A stretch of DNA of 64,000 bases. It comes from Paracidovorax wautersii (lineage in GTDB: Bacteria; Pseudomonadota; Gammaproteobacteria; Burkholderiales; Burkholderiaceae_C). A program made the position numbers and the translations under genes. Location: positions 38,220 to 102,219 of the forward strand of contig WNDQ01000007.1 in NCBI GenBank assembly GCA_009912175.1, written 5' to 3'. Below the pieces are notes generated by a model, which did not search any database, was not told the origin of the DNA, and saw nothing but the letters and a program-made list of their open reading frames with translations. This document shows positions 34,729 to 43,389 of this stretch, in pieces (position 1 is the stretch's first letter; every line of letters starts with the position of its first letter).

Positions 34729-36700
34729 CCGCCGGCAGCCACAGCACGGCGCGCAGTCCGGGCGCCTGGCCCCGCGCACGCGCCTCGGGCTGGGCGTCGG
34801 CCAGCACCACCTCGCCGCCATTGCGCTGCGCGTAGGCGCGCGCAATCGACAGGCCCAGGCCAGCGCCGCGCGCCGTGGCCGCATCGGCCACCTCGGCCGC
34901 CGCTTCGCGCTGGAAACGCGCGAAAGCCGACTCGCGGCGCTCGGGCGCGATGCCGGGGCCGCTGTCGATCACTTCGGCCCGCGCCCAGCGGCCCTCGCCC
35001 GGCGCCGGCAGGCCCGGCGCATGCCCCGCAGCCGCATGCACCGCCAGCGTGATGTGGCCGCCGGCCGGCGTGTAGCGGATCGCGTTGTGGACCAGGTTGG
35101 CCAGGATCTCGCGGATCTCGACATCGCTGGCCAGCACCGGCACCACCAGCGCCACGGGCGCCGCCGCGTCGCCCGCGCCGTCCACCGATGGGTCGGCCGA
35201 TTGATCGGCCACTTCCTCGCCGCGCGCGTCCTGCCAGCCCAGGTCGATGTTCTTGCCATGCGCCATGGACAGGTACTGCAGCACCACGTCGCGCGCGATG
35301 GCGTTGAGGTCCACGCGCCGCGCGCCTTCGCCCGGCGCGGCCTGCGTGGCGTGGGCCAGCGACAGCAGTTGCTCGGCCAGCCGCCGGCTGTGGTCGAGCT
35401 GGCCCAGGATGGCTTCGAGCGTCTCGCGCGTGCGCACCGGATCGTGCTCGCGCAGCGCATAACGCGCCTGCGCGAACATGATGGCCAGCGGCATGCGCAG
35501 CTGGTGCGAGGCATCGGCCAGGAAACGCGCCTGCGCTTCGACCGCTTCCTGCCGCGCCCAGATGTGTTGGTTGATGACGTCCACCAACGGCCGCACCTCG
35601 TTCGGCACGCTTTGCGCCTCCAGCGGCGTGGTCAGCGGCTGCCCGCCGCGCTGGCGCAGGCCGTCGCGCAGGCGGTTGAGCGGCTTGAGCGTCCAGCCCA
35701 CGCTCAGCCACACCAGCAGGATCACGATCCCCAGTTGCCACACGTCGCGCAGCACCGTCTGCTGCCACACGACCTGCAGCGCCTGCTCGCGCGCGCCCGT
35801 GCTCTCGGCGGCCAGCACCAGCACGTGGTAGTCGGTGCCGGCTGCGTGCATGCGCCGCTCGATGGCGGCGATGCGCACCGGTCGGTCCTGGAATTGGGCG
35901 TTGTAGAAAACCGGCTGCAGCGCGGCCGGCTGCGGCGGCCCCGGCAAGGCGGCGTCACCGAGCAGCTGGCGGTGATAACGGCCGTCGTCGCCCAGCTCGC
36001 CGCGCGTGCTGGCACGGGGCGCGCGCTCCATCATGTAGCCCAGGCCGCGCACGGTGACGATGCGCACGTCGCTGCCTTCGAGCTTGCGGCGCACCCGGTG
36101 CAGCACGAGCTCGATGGCATCGGGGCCGACCTCGCGGTCGTGCGGAAAGACCTTACCCGACAGCTGCGACTTGGCCACGGGCGAGCCGCTGCGCATGAGC
36201 AGCGTGAGCAGCGCCGCGTGCTCGCGCGGCGTCAGCGCCAGCCAGTCGCCTTTCAGGTTGAAAGCGCGGCTGGCATCGTCGTAGAACAGCGAGGCGCACT
36301 GCAGCCGCCCGGTCTGGCGGCCCACGCTGCGCCGCACGATGGAGGCCATGCGCGCTTCCAGCTCCTCGACGGCGAAGGGTTTGGTCAGGAAGTCGTCGGC
36401 CCCCAGGTTCAGGCCCTGCACGCGGTCGTGCAGCGAACCCTGGGCCGTCAGGATGAGCACCGGCGTGGCGCAACCCCGGTCGCGCAGCGTGGCCAGCAAT
36501 TCAAAGCCATGGCGATCGGGCAGGCGCAGGTCGAGCACCACGATGTCGTAGTCGGTGACGGCGATGAAGGTCTCGGCCTCCTGCGCCGTGGCGGCATGGT
36601 CGGCCACGAAGCCGCTTTGCTTGAGCGCGCGCAGCAGCCACGACGCCATGTCGATTTCGTCTTCAACCAGCAAGATGCGCATGGCGGCCAGCAATCGCAA
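34721..36700 (-). CDS. TctD-like response regulator fused in frame to a truncated TctE-like sensor kinase
   Basis: One 659-residue frame holds both halves of a two-component pair. Residues about 7-230 are an OmpR-type regulator: IVVLDLRLPD with the phospho-Asp, LTKPF with the conserved Lys, and a winged helix ending VRGLGYMMERAP. From about 265 it continues as a kinase: remnant sensor (VFYNAQFQDRPVRIAA), one membrane helix (about 320-345), H-box ASHQLRMPLAI, N-box LVHNAIRYTP and G-box GLGLSIARAY. The kinase start, first membrane helix and half the sensor are missing. TctE normally has two helices. It follows tctBA in the same orientation with a 70-base gap. The start at 36682 is also possible. 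Confidence 0.75.
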   Translation of the reverse strand: MRLLAAMRILLVEDEIDMASWLLRALKQSGFVADHAATAQEAETFIAVTDYDIVVLDLRLPDRHGFELLATLRDRGCATPVLILTAQGSLHDRVQGLNLGADDFLTKPFAVEELEARMASIVRRSVGRQTGRLQCASLFYDDASRAFNLKGDWLALTPREHAALLTLLMRSGSPVAKSQLSGKVFPHDREVGPDAIELVLHRVRRKLEGSDVRIVTVRGLGYMMERAPRASTRGELGDDGRYHRQLLGDAALPGPPQPAALQPVFYNAQFQDRPVRIAAIERRMHAAGTDYHVLVLAAESTGAREQALQVVWQQTVLRDVWQLGIVILLVWLSVGWTLKPLNRLRDGLRQRGGQPLTTPLEAQSVPNEVRPLVDVINQHIWARQEAVEAQARFLADASHQLRMPLAIMFAQARYALREHDPVRTRETLEAILGQLDHSRRLAEQLLSLAHATQAAPGEGARRVDLNAIARDVVLQYLSMAHGKNIDLGWQDARGEEVADQSADPSVDGAGDAAAPVALVVPVLASDVEIREILANLVHNAIRYTPAGGHITLAVHAAAGHAPGLPAPGEGRWARAEVIDSGPGIAPERRESAFARFQREAAAEVADAATARGAGLGLSIARAYAQRNGGEVVLADAQPEARARGQAPGLRAVLWLPAAT

Positions 36701-36770
36701 GAAAGAGAAGCAACAAAGAGAAAAAGGGCGGCGGTCATGATACCGCCGCCCCTTGCCATCCAGACTGTGT

Positions 36771-38306
36771 TCAGGCCTGCTGCGGCAGCACGGTGACGGT
36801 TCCCCGCGCAGCCCGCTTGCGGGCGGCGGCGCGCCAGGCCGACCAGGTCACGGCCGCCAGCAGCAGCGCGCTGATGCCCACGAAGGCGCCGCTGATCGGG
36901 CGCGTCACGAAGATCGACATGTCGCCGCGCGAGAGCAGCAGCGCCCGGCGGAAGTTCTCCTCCACCATCGGCCCGAGCACAAAGCCCAGCATGATGGGCG
37001 CGACCGAGAAGTCCAGCATCATAAGCACCATGCCGATCACGCCGAAGGCCAGCACTTCCCAGATGTGGAACAGGCTGTTCTGCGTGCTGTAGACGCCCAC
37101 CGCGATGAAGAACATGGCCGACGGGAACATGTACTTGTAGGGCACACGCAGCATCTTGACCCACACGCCGATCATGGGCACGTTGAGGATCATGAGGATG
37201 ACGTTGCCGATCCAGAAGCTGGCGATCAGGCCCCAGAAGATGTCCGGGTGTTCGCTGATGAGCTGCGGGCCGGGCTGGATGCCCTGGATCAGCAGCGCGC
37301 CCAGCAGCAGCGCCATCACCGCGTCGCCGGGAATGCCCAGGCTCATGGTCGGAATGAAGTCCACCTGCGTCTTGGAGTGCGCCGAGGCCTCGGGGCCGGC
37401 CACGCCCGCGATCTCGCCCGTACCGAATTTCTCGGGGTTCTTGGAGATCTTGCGCTCCAGCGCATAGGCCACGAAGGTGGTGATGGTCGGGCCCGTGCCC
37501 GGCATGGCGCCGAACAGCGTGCCCACGGCGGTGCCGCGCATCATCGGCCAGAAGGCCTGCTTGAGCTCTTCACGTGTGGGCCGCATGTCGCGCAGCGTGA
37601 CCTTGGCGTCCGAAGTGACCACCTTCATGCGGTTGACGTTGAGCAGGAAGTCGGCCACGCCGAACAGGCCCATCGCGATCGCCACCAGCTCCAGCCCGTC
37701 GGTCAGCTCGGCCACACCGAAGGAGAAACGGAAGCTGCCGCTGTTGACGTCGGTGCCGACCACGCCGCACAGCAGGCCGAACAGCGTCATCGCCACGCCC
37801 TTGAGCGGCGAGCCGCGCGACATGGTCGAGCCCGCCAGCAGGCCCAGCAGCATGATCGAGAAGATCTCGGCCGGGCCGAACTTGAAGGCGATCTCGGTGA
37901 GCAGCGGCGAAGCAAACACCATCACCAATATACCCACCGACGCCGCGAAGAACGAGCAGATCATGGTGATGCCCAGCGCCGCGCCGCCGCGCCCGGCCTT
38001 GGTCATCGGGTAGCCGTCCAGGCAGGTCACCGCGTGCGGCGGGTGCGAGGGCAGGTTCAGCAGGATGGCGCCGATCGCGCCGCCGTACTGCGAACCATAG
38101 AAGATGCCGGCCAGCATCAGGATGGCCGGCACGGGGTGCATCACGTAGGTCAGCGGCAGCAGGATGGAGATCGCCGACAGCGCCCCCATGCCCGGCAGCA
38201 CGCCGATCAGGTTGCCGACCAGCACCCCGAAGAAGGACCACATCAGGTTGTTGCCCTGGAAGGCAACGCCAAAACCAAACCAAAGGTCTTGCAGAGATTG
38301 CATCAT
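36771..38306 (-). CDS. tctA: Tripartite tricarboxylate transporter permease TctA
   Basis: A 511-residue membrane protein with about twelve helices. The family motif LPGMGALSAISILLP is at about 40-55, and a second glycine-rich loop (GTLFGAMPGTGPTITTFVAY) lies in the middle. It is the large permease that takes up carboxylates with the small TctB subunit and a periplasmic Bug receptor. The tctB gene precedes it by 3 bases. No receptor gene is in the operon; one of the Bug proteins elsewhere in the window could serve. Confidence 0.93.
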   Translation of the reverse strand: MMQSLQDLWFGFGVAFQGNNLMWSFFGVLVGNLIGVLPGMGALSAISILLPLTYVMHPVPAILMLAGIFYGSQYGGAIGAILLNLPSHPPHAVTCLDGYPMTKAGRGGAALGITMICSFFAASVGILVMVFASPLLTEIAFKFGPAEIFSIMLLGLLAGSTMSRGSPLKGVAMTLFGLLCGVVGTDVNSGSFRFSFGVAELTDGLELVAIAMGLFGVADFLLNVNRMKVVTSDAKVTLRDMRPTREELKQAFWPMMRGTAVGTLFGAMPGTGPTITTFVAYALERKISKNPEKFGTGEIAGVAGPEASAHSKTQVDFIPTMSLGIPGDAVMALLLGALLIQGIQPGPQLISEHPDIFWGLIASFWIGNVILMILNVPMIGVWVKMLRVPYKYMFPSAMFFIAVGVYSTQNSLFHIWEVLAFGVIGMVLMMLDFSVAPIMLGFVLGPMVEENFRRALLLSRGDMSIFVTRPISGAFVGISALLLAAVTWSAWRAAARKRAARGTVTVLPQQA

Positions 38307-38309
38307 GGC

Positions 38310-38786
38310 TCAGGCCCCCCAACGAAACAGGGGCAGTTGCAACTGCAGACCCCAATGGAACACGGTCACCGCCACACCCACCATGGCCAGCGCCAGCAGC
38401 GCCGACTTGCCCACGGTGTTGCTGCGGTCGCCCAGCGCCGAGATGAACACGATGGCAAAGGTCGCCGGCAGCAGGCCCAGGTATTCGCCGAACAGCTCGA
38501 AGGCGACCACGCCGGCCACGATACAGACCAAGCCACGCAGATCCGGCAGCCCGTGGCTGTGGCCCGCCACCGGCAGCTCCGGCCCCGCGGCCACGTCGCC
38601 CGAGCGCCCCGACAGCGCAATCAGCAGGCCCGTGATGGCCAGCAGCACACCCAGCGCGCACGGGAAAAAGCCCGGCCCCATGCGCGCCAGCGTGCCAATG
38701 TTGTAGGTCGAGCCGGCATACGCCGCGCTCACGCCAGTCAGCACCATCAGGGCGCCGCCGTAGTAGTTTTTTCTGGAGGGACTCAT
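38310..38786 (-). CDS. tctB: Tripartite tricarboxylate transporter small subunit TctB
   Basis: A 158-residue membrane protein with four hydrophobic segments, beginning YYGGALMVLTGVSAAYAG and including GPGFFPCALGVLLAITGLLI, the usual TctB motif with Gly-Pro-Gly-Phe-Phe-Pro. It is the small membrane subunit that pairs with TctA. The start at 38786 is chosen because a Shine-Dalgarno-like GGAGTCGA lies 7 bases before it; a longer frame to 38864 lacks similarity. The tctA gene follows directly. Confidence 0.88.
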   Translation of the reverse strand: MSPSRKNYYGGALMVLTGVSAAYAGSTYNIGTLARMGPGFFPCALGVLLAITGLLIALSGRSGDVAAGPELPVAGHSHGLPDLRGLVCIVAGVVAFELFGEYLGLLPATFAIVFISALGDRSNTVGKSALLALAMVGVAVTVFHWGLQLQLPLFRWGA

Positions 38787-38978
38787 GTTCGATCGACTCC
38801 TCGTCTGATGACCAGCGGCCCGCACACGTCGGCCCGCCACCCGCGCTCCCGGTGGCTTGACCACCTGAAAACGGCCGCAGTCTAGAAATCGAGGCTTTCA
38901 ATCGGCTTCCGTTTGGCGCGGAAGCGGCGCGAATAGGTAGATATCCTGATAGGGCAATCCTGCAGGCCCGGAAAGCAG

Positions 38979-39008
38979 AAAGCCCGCGCCGGGAAGGCTG
39001 CGGGCTTT
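38979..39008 (-). terminator. Rho-independent terminator of ychF
   Basis: AAAGCCCGC (38979-38987) pairs with GCGGGCTTT (39000-39008) around a 12-base loop, just beyond the ychF stop on the minus strand. The stem ends with a short T-run. The rest of the 244-bp gap up to tctB shows no further structure. Confidence 0.7.
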
Positions 39009-39030
39009 CAGCACCGAACGGTGGGGAGGA

Positions 39031-40122
39031 TCAGACGTTGAACAGGAAATTCATCACGTCCCCGTCCTTGACGACGTATTCCTTGCCTTCGGAGCGCATC
39101 TTGCCGGCGTCCTTGGCGCCCTGCTCGCCCTTGCAGGCGATGAAGTCCTCGAAGGCGATGGTCTGGGCGCGGATGTAGCCGCGCTCGAAGTCGCCGTGGA
39201 TCACGCCGGCCGCTTGCGGGCCGGTGTCGCCGATGCGGATGGTCCAGGCGCGCACTTCCTTGACGCCGGCGGTGAAGTAGGTCTGCAGGCCCAGCAGCTT
39301 GAAGGCGGCGCGGATCAGGCGGTTCAGACCCGGCTCTTCCTGGCCGATTTCAGCCAGGAACATCTTCTTGTCTTCGTCGTCCATCTCGGCCAGGTCGGCT
39401 TCGATCTTGGCGCAGATGGCGACCACGGGCGCGCCCTGCTTGGCGGCGTAGTCGCGCAGGCGGTCCAGGTAGGGGTTGTTCTCGAAGCCGTCTTCCGAGA
39501 CATTGCCCACGAACATGGCGGGCTTGGCGGTGATGAGCGTGAAGCTCTTGACCAGCGGCAGCTCTTCCTTGGTGAATTCGAGCGCGCGCACCGGCGTGTT
39601 CTCATTCAGCGCGGCCTGGCAGCGTTCGAGCAGGCCGACCAGCTTCTGCGCGTCCTTGTCGCCCGAGCGCGCCACCTTGGTGTGGCGGTGCAGGGCTTTT
39701 TCGACCGTGGACAGGTCGGCCAGGCACAGCTCGGTCTGGATCACTTCGATGTCGGAGATCGGGTCGACCTTGCCGGCCACGTGGATCACGTTTTCGTCGT
39801 CGAAGCAGCGCACCACGTTGACGGTGGCGTCGGTCTCGCGGATGTGCGCGAGGAATTTGTTGCCCAGGCCTTCACCGGTGCTGGCGCCAGCCACCAGGCC
39901 CGCGATGTCGACGAACTCGACGATGGCGGGCACGACACGCTCGGGCTTGACGATGTCGGACAGTTGGTCGAGGCGCGGGTCAGGCACTTCCACCACGCCG
40001 ACGTTGGGCTCGATGGTGCAGAACGGGTAGTTCTCGGCGGCGATGCCGGCCTTGGTGAGGGCATTGAAGAGGGTGGACTTGCCGACGTTGGGCAGGCCCA
40101 CGATGCCGCATTGGAGGCTCAT
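39031..40122 (-). CDS. ychF: Redox-regulated ATPase YchF
   Basis: A 363-residue Obg-like P-loop protein. The Walker A loop is [15 protein letters not shown] (about 8-22) and the base-specificity region NVSEDG replaces the NKxD of true GTPases, which makes YchF bind ATP. A coiled coil lies in the middle and a TGS domain at the C-terminus ([18 protein letters not shown]). It associates with ribosomes and is linked to stress responses. It is divergent from a DoxX gene across a 525-bp gap dominated by a repeat element. Confidence 0.95.
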   Translation of the reverse strand: MSLQCGIVGLPNVGKSTLFNALTKAGIAAENYPFCTIEPNVGVVEVPDPRLDQLSDIVKPERVVPAIVEFVDIAGLVAGASTGEGLGNKFLAHIRETDATVNVVRCFDDENVIHVAGKVDPISDIEVIQTELCLADLSTVEKALHRHTKVARSGDKDAQKLVGLLERCQAALNENTPVRALEFTKEELPLVKSFTLITAKPAMFVGNVSEDGFENNPYLDRLRDYAAKQGAPVVAICAKIEADLAEMDDEDKKMFLAEIGQEEPGLNRLIRAAFKLLGLQTYFTAGVKEVRAWTIRIGDTGPQAAGVIHGDFERGYIRAQTIAFEDFIACKGEQGAKDAGKMRSEGKEYVVKDGDVMNFLFNV

Positions 40123-40247
40123 GGTCAGTCTTTCGGTGGTGGGCCTGCGGCCGCTCCTGCTCTGTTCACAGGTCGGCCGGGCTGGAAATCGCAGCGCACG
40201 TCGCGGCTCGGCCCGGGGGCGGCTGGCGGCGCAAAGGCGGTGATTTT

Positions 40248-40510
40248 AGAGCGTGTTATGCACTTTTTCCACGCCCGCGTTGGGCCCAGAAAGGGCCACT
40301 CGCGACTTGCCGCCAAGGCCGGGGCCTTGGCAAAAGACGCAACGCCGCGAGTGGCCCTTTCTGGGCCCAACCCTTCGGGCAAGTCATGAGAAAGCCCGCC
40401 TGCGGCGTTGCAGGCCGCTTGTGGTGCAACACACCACCGCGCGCCCTGCGCCTTGCATCCGGGCTTTCTCATGACTTGCGCGGGCATGGAAAAAGTGCAT
40501 AACACGCTCT
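40248..40510. repeat. 263-bp nested palindromic element
   Basis: The outer arms are a 24-bp perfect inverted repeat (40248-40271 and 40487-40510), extended to 32 bp with one mismatch (to 40279 and from 40479). Inside are two further perfect stems: 25 bp (40280-40304 with 40346-40370), which holds a smaller hairpin GCCAAGGCC/GGCCTTGGC (40312-40331), and 20 bp (40379-40398 with 40460-40479). The arm sequence AGAGCGTGTTATGCACTTTT is also seen in the minimal copy at 7556-7605. It fills most of the 525-bp gap between ychF and doxX, which start away from each other. No frame inside looks real. It is like a MITE or a multi-hairpin REP-type element. Confidence 0.85.
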
Positions 40511-40647
40511 AAGCGGGCGCCATGGCGGTTTACCATGGCGGGCTCCCGGGCCTTGCTTCGGGAGACGCCGTTTCATGGCGCGGGGCGCGCCCATCCATGG
40601 GCTTGCGCTCCTGCCAACGAAGTCACACCACCCACATCAACCGATCC

Positions 40648-41055
40648 ATGCCGCTCTACGACAACCTCGGAAAACTGCTGCTGCGCCTGACCATCGGAGG
40701 GCTGCTGCTGCCGCACGGGCTGGTCAAGCTGTTGTCGGGTTTTCCGCACCTGGTGGGCATCAACGGGGTGAAGGCGCTGCTGGCGCTCAAGGGGCTGCCG
40801 GTGTGGCTGGCCTATGGCGTGTATGCGACCGAGGTGGTGGCGCCGCTGCTGCTGATCGTGGGGCTGTTCACGCGGTCGGCGGCGCTGGTGGCGGCCTTCG
40901 GCATGGTGATGGCGATCTACCTGGCGCACCTGGGCGCCATCGGCACGCTGACGTCGACGGGCGCCTGGGGCATCCGCAACGAGGCGCTGTTCCTTTTCGG
41001 GGCGCTGAGCATCGCGCTGATGGGCTCGGGGCGGTTTGCGTTGCGGCCGAACTGA
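40648..41055 (+). CDS. DoxX-family membrane protein
   Basis: A 135-residue inner-membrane protein with four hydrophobic segments. The start is LLLRLTIGGLLLPHGLVKLL, and the DoxX pattern continues with a conserved His-Gly and Lys near the first helix. Proteins of this family are found with thiosulfate:quinone oxidoreductase subunits, thiol-stress proteins and oxidoreductases; a specific role here is unknown. The start is the ATG at 40648, after a lead region with no similarity. Confidence 0.82.
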   Translation: MPLYDNLGKLLLRLTIGGLLLPHGLVKLLSGFPHLVGINGVKALLALKGLPVWLAYGVYATEVVAPLLLIVGLFTRSAALVAAFGMVMAIYLAHLGAIGTLTSTGAWGIRNEALFLFGALSIALMGSGRFALRPN

Positions 41056-41162
41056 TTACGCGTGCCTTGCGCCTGGCACACCCCTCGCGATGGTCGCGCG
41101 GGACGGGGGAAGGCTCCGCCGTCCCACGCTGGGCCGTTGCAGACGACTGGCCATGGGCCGAT

Positions 41163-42070
41163 TCAAAAATCCAACGTGACGCCCACCGCCGCCCCCCGAC
41201 GCAGCACATGCTCAATGCCGCCGGTCACGATGGCGTTCATGCCGAAAGTGACGGCTCCGTCCATGCGGCTGTCGCCGCGATAGCCCGCCAGCGTGGCGTT
41301 GGGCTCGGTGCCGAAGACGCCCGTGGCGGGGTCGATGTTGGGGATCTCGCAGCGCGTGCAGGGCTTGACCAGGCGCAGGCCGGCCTGGCCCTCGGGCGTG
41401 GCAATGGCCAGGTCGCGCCAGTTGTCCTCGGCGTGCGGCTAGATGGGCTCGCCGCCCGGCGCGGTGTCGATCACCACGTTGGGCCGCAGGCGCCGCCAGT
41501 CCACCGCGCCGTGGCCGCCGGCGGTCAGCCGGGCGTTGAGGTCGGCCAGGGCCGCTTCGGTCGAGACCAGCAGCGCGTAGCCGTCGCCGAACTGCACGTA
41601 GCCGGTGTCCTCGCCGGTCCATTTGGCGCTGGAGACGCGCGGATGATCCGGGTCGAAGCGCACCAGGCGGACCTTCTGGCCCAGGAAATCGCTGAACCAC
41701 TGCGCGGCCAGCGCGCCCATGTCGTAGGCCTGGACCTCGTCCTTCCAGACCTGCACGCGCAGGGGCTGTTCGGCGGTGTCCAGCGACAGGTGCAGCGCCA
41801 GCATGCCGGGCGCACGCACGACCAGGTCGTCGCTGCGCAGTTGCGGCTGGATCAGCGCCATGCGCGGGTGGCTGCGCTGGGTCAGAAAACGGCCCTGTTC
41901 GTCGACCACCATCCAGGCGCGGTCGAACTCCAGGCCGGTTTCGATCAGCAGGGCCTGCTCGCGGCGATGCCCGCGCAGGACTTGATGGGGTAGAGCCAGA
42001 GTTGGCTGATGCGGGCGGACACATCGCCCGGAAGGTCGGCAACGGGCGCAGCGGTGGTCGGGTCGGTCAT
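41163..42070 (-). pseudogene. MOSC domain-containing protein, broken by a frameshift and a nonsense codon
   Basis: The original protein would be about 300 residues with an N-terminal MOSC beta-barrel (LYPIKSCAG) and the molybdenum-cofactor-sulfurase C-terminal domain (PCTRCEIPNIDP). From the ATG at 42068-42070 the frame is MTDPTTAAPVADLPGDVSAR and on to SCAGIAA, then it must shift by one base near 41970 to reach EQALLIETGLEFDRAW. The frame then runs correctly to GGEPI, where TAG at 41439-41441 stands where a GAG (Glu) is expected, and continues in the same frame to a normal stop at 41163. Two lesions make it a probable pseudogene. MOSC proteins carry sulfur or assemble metal-sulfur sites. Confidence 0.82.
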
Positions 42071-42150
42071 GGCGGCGATCAGAAAGGACGAAGGGAAGGA
42101 CCGCGGCGGGGGCGCCAGCGGCCAATGATTGTGCCGCCTACAATTCCCCG

Positions 42151-43356
42151 ATGGTTCCTACCCCGGCAAGACATTCCGCGGGCGGCCGCGCGCCGTCCCC
42201 CGCCCCCGCCGCACCGCCGCTGGACATCTGCATCCGCGGCGGCGGCATCGTCGGGCACGCACTGGCGCTGCTGCTGGCGCGCGATCGGCTGCGCATCGGC
42301 CTGTACCCCGGCCCGCAGGCCGCGCCCGACGCCCCGCCCCGCCCCGAAGACGTGCGCGCCTACGCGCTCAACAGCGCCTCGCGTGCGCTGCTGCAATCGC
42401 TGCGGGTGTGGCCACCCGAGCACCTGGCCACGCCCGTGCTCCACATGGACGTGTTCGGCGACGAGGGCGGCCGCGTGCAGTTCGATGCCGATGCGCGCCC
42501 CACCCAGGCAGGGCCCGGCGCCGCGCCGCAGGCGCTCAACTGGATCGTGGACGTGCCCGCGCTCGAAGAACGCCTGGCCCAGGCCACGCAGTACCAGCCG
42601 CAGGTGGAGCTGCTGGACGCCCCCGCGCCCGCGGCGCTGACCGTCGTCTGCGAAGGCCGCGACAGCGCCACACGCGCCGAGTTCGGCGTGCGCCACCAGG
42701 CCGACACCTACGGCCAGCGCGGCGTAGCCGCGCGGCTGGTGACCGAGCTGCCCCACGGCCAGACCGCGCGCCAGTGGCTGGCACCGCTCGACCAGGCAGG
42801 CGAGGTGCTGGCGCTGCTGCCGCTGGGCGGCCCCAGCGGCCATGAAGTCGCCCTGGTCTGGTCGGCGGCCGAGGCCCATGCGCAAACCCTGATGGCCTTG
42901 TCCGACGACGAATTCGCGGCCCGTGTGGCGCAGGCCAGCGGCCACGCGCTGGGCGCGCTCAAGCTGTCGAGCGCGCGCGCGCAATGGCCGCTGCAGCTCG
43001 CGCTGGCGCGGCCCTGGGTCGGGCCCGGCTTTGCGCTGGCGGGCGATGCGGCGCACACCGTGCATCCGCTGGCCGGCCAGGGGCTGAACCTCGGGCTGGG
43101 CGACGTGGCCGAACTGGCGCGTGTGATCCACGAACGCGAGCCACACCGCCACCTGGGCGACCCGCTGCTGCTGCGCCGCTACGAACGCGCGCGCCAGCTC
43201 GACATCCAGGCCATGCGCCTGGCCACCGATGGCCTGTTCCAGCTGTTTGCGCAAACGCCCGCACCCGTGCGCAGCCTGCGCAACTGGGGCATGCAACTGT
43301 TCAACCACAGCGGCCCGCTCAAGCAGTGGGTCACGCGGCGGGCCATGGGCCTGTAA
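42151..43356 (+). CDS. UbiH/UbiF-family FAD-dependent hydroxylase
   Basis: A 401-residue flavoprotein. The FAD-binding GxGxxG is IRGGGIVGHALALLL (about 28-42), the DG-type region is at about 165-170, and GDAAHTVHPLAGQGLNLGLG (about 300-320) is the signature of ubiquinone-type hydroxylases. It likely hydroxylates an octaprenyl aromatic intermediate of ubiquinone synthesis, though which ring position is not visible. The DsbC gene follows after 33 bases. N-terminal 25 residues are Pro/Ala-rich; a later start is possible. Confidence 0.85.
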   Translation: MVPTPARHSAGGRAPSPAPAAPPLDICIRGGGIVGHALALLLARDRLRIGLYPGPQAAPDAPPRPEDVRAYALNSASRALLQSLRVWPPEHLATPVLHMDVFGDEGGRVQFDADARPTQAGPGAAPQALNWIVDVPALEERLAQATQYQPQVELLDAPAPAALTVVCEGRDSATRAEFGVRHQADTYGQRGVAARLVTELPHGQTARQWLAPLDQAGEVLALLPLGGPSGHEVALVWSAAEAHAQTLMALSDDEFAARVAQASGHALGALKLSSARAQWPLQLALARPWVGPGFALAGDAAHTVHPLAGQGLNLGLGDVAELARVIHEREPHRHLGDPLLLRRYERARQLDIQAMRLATDGLFQLFAQTPAPVRSLRNWGMQLFNHSGPLKQWVTRRAMGL

Positions 43357-43389
43357 CGCCTTCGCCAAAAACTCACCCCACCCATCCCC

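Noticed and set aside
35021..36796. A 591-codon plus-strand frame opposite the regulator-kinase gene
   Set aside because: Same shadow composition; the minus-strand frame has all two-component motifs.
36753..38885. A 710-codon plus-strand frame opposite tctA/tctB
   Set aside because: His/Gln/Arg-rich composition is that of an antisense shadow of a membrane-protein gene; no motif is recognisable.
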